Of a DNA stretch of 64,000 bases, positions 61,213 through 64,000 are shown one piece after another. Source of the stretch: Salinispora pacifica CNR114 (GTDB taxonomy: Bacteria > Actinomycetota > Actinomycetes > Mycobacteriales > Micromonosporaceae); NCBI RefSeq assembly GCF_000514775.1, contig NZ_AZWO01000013.1:62200-126199 (forward strand), in the 5' to 3' direction. The position numbers and the translations under genes are program-made. The first letter of the stretch is position 1. Each line of letters begins with the position of its first letter. Below the pieces are notes generated by a model. It was given only the letters and a program-made list of their open reading frames with translations. It had not been told where the DNA came from and did not search any database.

Positions 61213-61788
61213 AGGACGGACCTCGTCGTGTCGGCGGGGGGTGGTGGCAGCCACCTCACGGTGACCCGAGTGGGAATGCTAGGTGCCGCCGAAATGCCAA
61301 ATGAACCGGCCCACCACTAGCCCACTCCCATTCACATTTAGTTAACCATCTGTTCACCTTTGTCGGTTGGAGCCTGCCGCCCCAGGGTGCCGAGCCGGCA
61401 GGCGGCGGTTACCCCAGGCATCCGATGCCGAACCTGCCCCACGACACCACCACCCCAAGTAGGGCATGAACATGCGGTAACGCACGCTGTCGGGCTGCGC
61501 TCAGGATGGGGCAGCGATTTACCTCACACGAACGGCTTCGCGCACAGCTGGGGCAGCTCGACAGCGGCAACACCGGCATCGCCGCTCACCCCGAAACCGG
61601 CGCCACCGCCCACCCATACAACTACCCATCAACCCCAAACGGCCCAAACACCCCCGAAATGCCACGGACCTCGGGTCGGAGCCCAGAAGGGATCACAACT
61701 CGCGAAACCGATAAGATCGAAAAAATGGACAATTCTCCCACCAGAGCGACCCGACTAACTGGTCGGTGGGGGGCATGGTCCAGCCCGT
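61213..61788. other. Intergenic region (576 bp) with PHO box, no gene recognised
   Basis: Besides the PHO box, no convincing gene is present. A 96-codon frame at 61506-61796 on the plus strand has no recognisable sequence and no ribosome binding site. A stretch of lower GC spans about 61690-61740. Confidence 0.5.
61330..61362 (+). promoter_or_regulatory. Three-unit PHO box upstream of DUF47-pit
   Basis: ATTCACA (61330), GTTAACC (61341) and GTTCACC (61352) are in exact 11-bp register, giving three consecutive PHO-box units. It lies about 120-150 bp before the DUF47 start and is inverted relative to the gene. RegX3/PhoP-type binding is expected. Confidence 0.75.
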
Positions 61789-62295
61789 TCAGATGACCAG
61801 CGCCAGCCACTTTCGGTACGACGTAGCAAACGGCTCGGTGCCATCGCCCAGCGCGGCGAACAGCCAGTGGGCCGCGGTGTGCGCCTCGGTAACCACCTCG
61901 CCCGGGTAGCCGAACCGCTTACGGTGCTCGGCGAACTCATCCTCGTCCAGCAACTCCACCAGACCGGAGCCACGCCGGCGCACCACGTCCAGGTCAAGGT
62001 CGAAGAGATGCACGGTGTCGTCGTTCTCCCAGCGGGCGGGACTGGCGATGTCGCAGTAGACCTCGCTGGTCCGCGGCGGCGGGTTGAACATGCCGGTCCA
62101 CCACGCGTGATGCGGTACCAAGAGCACGAACGGGATCTGTTCGACGGAGGGCCGGCCGTGGTAGACCGAGGGCGTGCCGACCGGCACGCCGAGCCAGACG
62201 CCAAGGTCGTCCTCGGCAAGCCGGCGAGCCGGGTAGTCGCGGTGGGCGCTGCCGTCGTACTTGCGGTAGATCACGCGGACCGTGTCGCTCGGCAT
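61789..62295 (-). CDS. DUF402 family protein
   Basis: A 168-residue DUF402 protein; the family includes nucleoside di- and triphosphate phosphatases of the Ntdp type and FomD. Family segments: VRVIYRKYDGSAHRDYPARRL, AWWTGMFNPPPRTSEVYCDIASPARWENDDTVHLFDLDLDVVR and LLDEDEFAEHRKRFGYP. The conserved acidic residues (Asp in YCDIASP, DLDLDV) are retained. TAGGGT (62308-62303) lies 7 nt before the ATG. Confidence 0.88.
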   Translation of the reverse strand: MPSDTVRVIYRKYDGSAHRDYPARRLAEDDLGVWLGVPVGTPSVYHGRPSVEQIPFVLLVPHHAWWTGMFNPPPRTSEVYCDIASPARWENDDTVHLFDLDLDVVRRRGSGLVELLDEDEFAEHRKRFGYPGEVVTEAHTAAHWLFAALGDGTEPFATSYRKWLALVI

Positions 62296-62432
62296 GACTG
62301 GCACCCTAGCCGATTCGGTCGATCACACGTAGCAAGGAGATAACTGGACGTCACCGGTCAGATGTCGGATCGTGACAACGCCGCGCCACCCGCCGGGGGC
62401 CGGCAGTCGGTGCCGCCCGGTACCGTCACACG

Positions 62433-64000
62433 GTGACCCCGCCCCGCACCGCCACCGACTCCGCCAGCCCGAAGTCCCGAACCGGCGGCCGGCGCTCCGG
62501 CGGTGGGGTGACCGGCGCTGACCTACTCGCTGCGGCGGTCGAGGCGGTCCCCGGAGGGGCAGCACGCCCGGGTCAGCAGGAGATGACAACAGCGATTGAG
62601 GCAGCGGTAACCGCCCGCGAGCACCTGCTGGTGCAGGCCGGCACCGGCACCGGCAAGTCCCTGGCGTACCTGGCGCCCGCGCTCACCGTTGACGGCCCGG
62701 TGGTGGTCTCCACCGCCACCCTCGCGCTCCAGTCCCAACTGGTTGACCACGACCTCCCCCGGCTGGCCGACGCGGTGGAGCCGCTGCTCGGCCGGCGGCC
62801 CACCTTCGCCGTGCTCAAGGGGCGGCACCACTACCTCTGCCTGGCCCGGCTCGACAACGCCACCGAGGCGGAGCCCGGCGACACCCTCTTCGACGCGCCG
62901 AGACCGGGCGGCACGGCGTGGCTCGGCGAAGCCGGCCGCCTCGGCCGGCAGGTCCAGCGGCTCCGCGACTGGGCCGAGAAGACTGACACCGGCGACCGGG
63001 ACGAGCTAGATCCCGGCGTTGACGAGCAGGCCTGGCGCCTGGTGTCCATGCCGGCGCGGGAGTGTGTCGGTGCGACCCGTTGCCCGTTCGGCGCCGAGTG
63101 CTTCGCTGACGCCTCCCGGGCCCGCGCCCGCGAGGCCGATGTCGTGGTGACCAACCACAGCCTGCTCGCGGTGGACATGCTCGCCGGGCGACACATCGTT
63201 CCGCCACACCAGCTGCTCATCGTGGACGAGGCGCACGAGTTGGCCGATCGGGTCTCCTCCGCCGCACAGGCCGAGCTGGTGCCGGAGTCAATAGACCGGT
63301 CCACCCGTCAAGCCCGCCCACTACTCCGCCCGGAGACGGCCGAGGCGCTCACCGCGGCCGGTGATGCCCTGGCCGTCGGGCTCGCCGAGGCCCCCGCAGG
63401 TCGGCTCACCACCGGTCTACCGGCCCCGCTCCAGGAGGCATGCACGCTGCTTGACGCCGCGACCCGCGCGGCGCTCGACGCGATCGGTGAGGTCAAGGCC
63501 GACGACCCGGACCCGGTCCGCAAACAGCAGGCCAAGGCGGTACTCGACGAGCTGTCCGGCACCGCGCAACGGCTGTTGGAGGAGGCCGACCACGACGTGG
63601 CCTGGGTGGAACGCAACGACTCCACCGGGCGACGGGCGCTGGTGGTCGCCCCGCTCTCGGTGGCCGGCACCCTCGCCACCCACCTTTACGAAGAACGCAC
63701 CGTCGTCGCCACCTCGGCCACCCTGACCCTGGGGGGCCGCTTCGACACCGTTGCCCGGGCTCTGGGCCTGGAGGTTCCGGCTGCCACGACCGATGCGCCG
63801 GTCACCTCCGGTCCGGACTGGCAGTCGCTCGACGTCGGCTCTCCGTTCGACTACGCCCGGCAGGGGATCCTCTACGTCGCCGCGCACCTACCCCGGCCCA
63901 GCGTCTCCGGACTGCCCGATGCAGCCGGCGCGGAGCTTCTCGAACTGGTCCAGGCGCTCGGCGGACGGACGCTCGGGCTCTTCTCGTCCCGGCGGGCCGC
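62433..64000 (+). CDS. ATP-dependent helicase, DinG/XPD-like, C-terminus beyond the window
   Basis: The first 522 codons of a superfamily 2 DNA helicase. Walker A is GTGTGKS (Lys75) and the DEAH box is at residues 265-268. Four cysteines at about 136, 211, 217 and 223 match the iron-sulfur cluster of XPD/DinG helicases. Such helicases unwind DNA 5' to 3' and act on R-loops, G-quadruplexes or damaged DNA. TACCGT (62421-62426) lies 6 nt before the GTG start. The gene continues past the window end. Confidence 0.93.
   Translation, partial: MTPPRTATDSASPKSRTGGRRSGGGVTGADLLAAAVEAVPGGAARPGQQEMTTAIEAAVTAREHLLVQAGTGTGKSLAYLAPALTVDGPVVVSTATLALQSQLVDHDLPRLADAVEPLLGRRPTFAVLKGRHHYLCLARLDNATEAEPGDTLFDAPRPGGTAWLGEAGRLGRQVQRLRDWAEKTDTGDRDELDPGVDEQAWRLVSMPARECVGATRCPFGAECFADASRARAREADVVVTNHSLLAVDMLAGRHIVPPHQLLIVDEAHELADRVSSAAQAELVPESIDRSTRQARPLLRPETAEALTAAGDALAVGLAEAPAGRLTTGLPAPLQEACTLLDAATRAALDAIGEVKADDPDPVRKQQAKAVLDELSGTAQRLLEEADHDVAWVERNDSTGRRALVVAPLSVAGTLATHLYEERTVVATSATLTLGGRFDTVARALGLEVPAATTDAPVTSGPDWQSLDVGSPFDYARQGILYVAAHLPRPSVSGLPDAAGAELLELVQALGGRTLGLFSSRRA

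Noticed and set aside
61506..61796. 96-residue frame between DUF47 and DUF402
   Set aside because: Lacks a ribosome binding site or -10 element, has no recognisable sequence and overlaps the DUF402 end.

Overview
This window is high-GC actinobacterial chromosome, most probably from the family Micromonosporaceae (Salinispora or Micromonospora type). The evidence is the strong GC bias, many GTG starts, mycothiol genes (mshA, mshD, a mycothiol-dependent DinB-like enzyme), SenX3-RegX3, a GlnR-like regulator, and gene order shared with Mycobacterium tuberculosis. Genus is inferred from general resemblance, not from a search.

Layout. 1-19 kb is a conserved core block. It holds an MFS exporter (cut by the window edge), a PlsC-like acyltransferase, a GalE-like SDR, the 33-residue ribosomal protein bS22, an excisionase-type HTH protein, proline dehydrogenase, a CGNR zinc-finger protein, a TIM-barrel isomerase, Ppx/GppA, a cysteine-rich protein, RegX3, SenX3, GpmA, an MFS transporter, a Rho-N-like protein, a YbjN protein, MshA, an SDR, a methyltransferase and MurB. 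Much of this follows M. tuberculosis Rv0482-Rv0502. 19-26.7 kb is metabolic and accessory: a GH1 beta-glucosidase with a LacI regulator, RidA, a frameshifted GNAT, an EI24 protein, a membrane-anchored CBM2 protein and an alpha/beta hydrolase. 26.7-28.4 kb is the XRE regulator / 36-residue small ORF / HbhA-like / DUF2516 group (compare Rv0474-Rv0476). 28.4-36.7 kb holds asparaginase, a BKACE enzyme, YgfZ, Fur, PabC, nitrobindin, a tiny membrane protein, DsrE, an MBL hydrolase and a wHTH regulator. 36.9-46.7 kb is the most accessory part: a 1451-residue secreted S8 protease with Kelch repeats, an orphan small protein, a pentapeptide-repeat protein overlapping a membrane protein, a secreted beta-helix protein, a minimal GntR regulator and a DivIVA-like protein. 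46.7-53 kb parallels Rv0814c-Rv0819: DUF1416, sulfurtransferase with an upstream cysteine leader peptide, DUF2993, GlnR-like regulator, polysaccharide deacetylase and MshD. 53-61 kb is phosphate uptake: pstSCAB with a trailing atypical regulator, phoU, NUDIX, pit and DUF47. The window ends in DUF402 and DinG (cut by the edge).

Two themes link the genes. (1) Phosphate: SenX3-RegX3, pstSCAB, phoU and pit-DUF47 are all here, with 11-bp-phased GTTCACC-type direct repeats before pstS, before DUF47-pit and near senX3. (2) Leaderless transcription: about twenty genes have a TANNNT -10 hexamer exactly 6-7 nt before the start codon and no Shine-Dalgarno sequence. I used this to choose several starts.

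No rRNA, tRNA, CRISPR array, intact insertion sequence or attachment site was recognised. The main new observations are the 36-residue ORF between the XRE and HbhA genes, the 33-residue membrane ORF before nitrobindin, the leaderless cysteine leader peptide, a pst-operon regulator that lacks the phospho-acceptor aspartate, and tandem duplications at the 3' ends of four genes.
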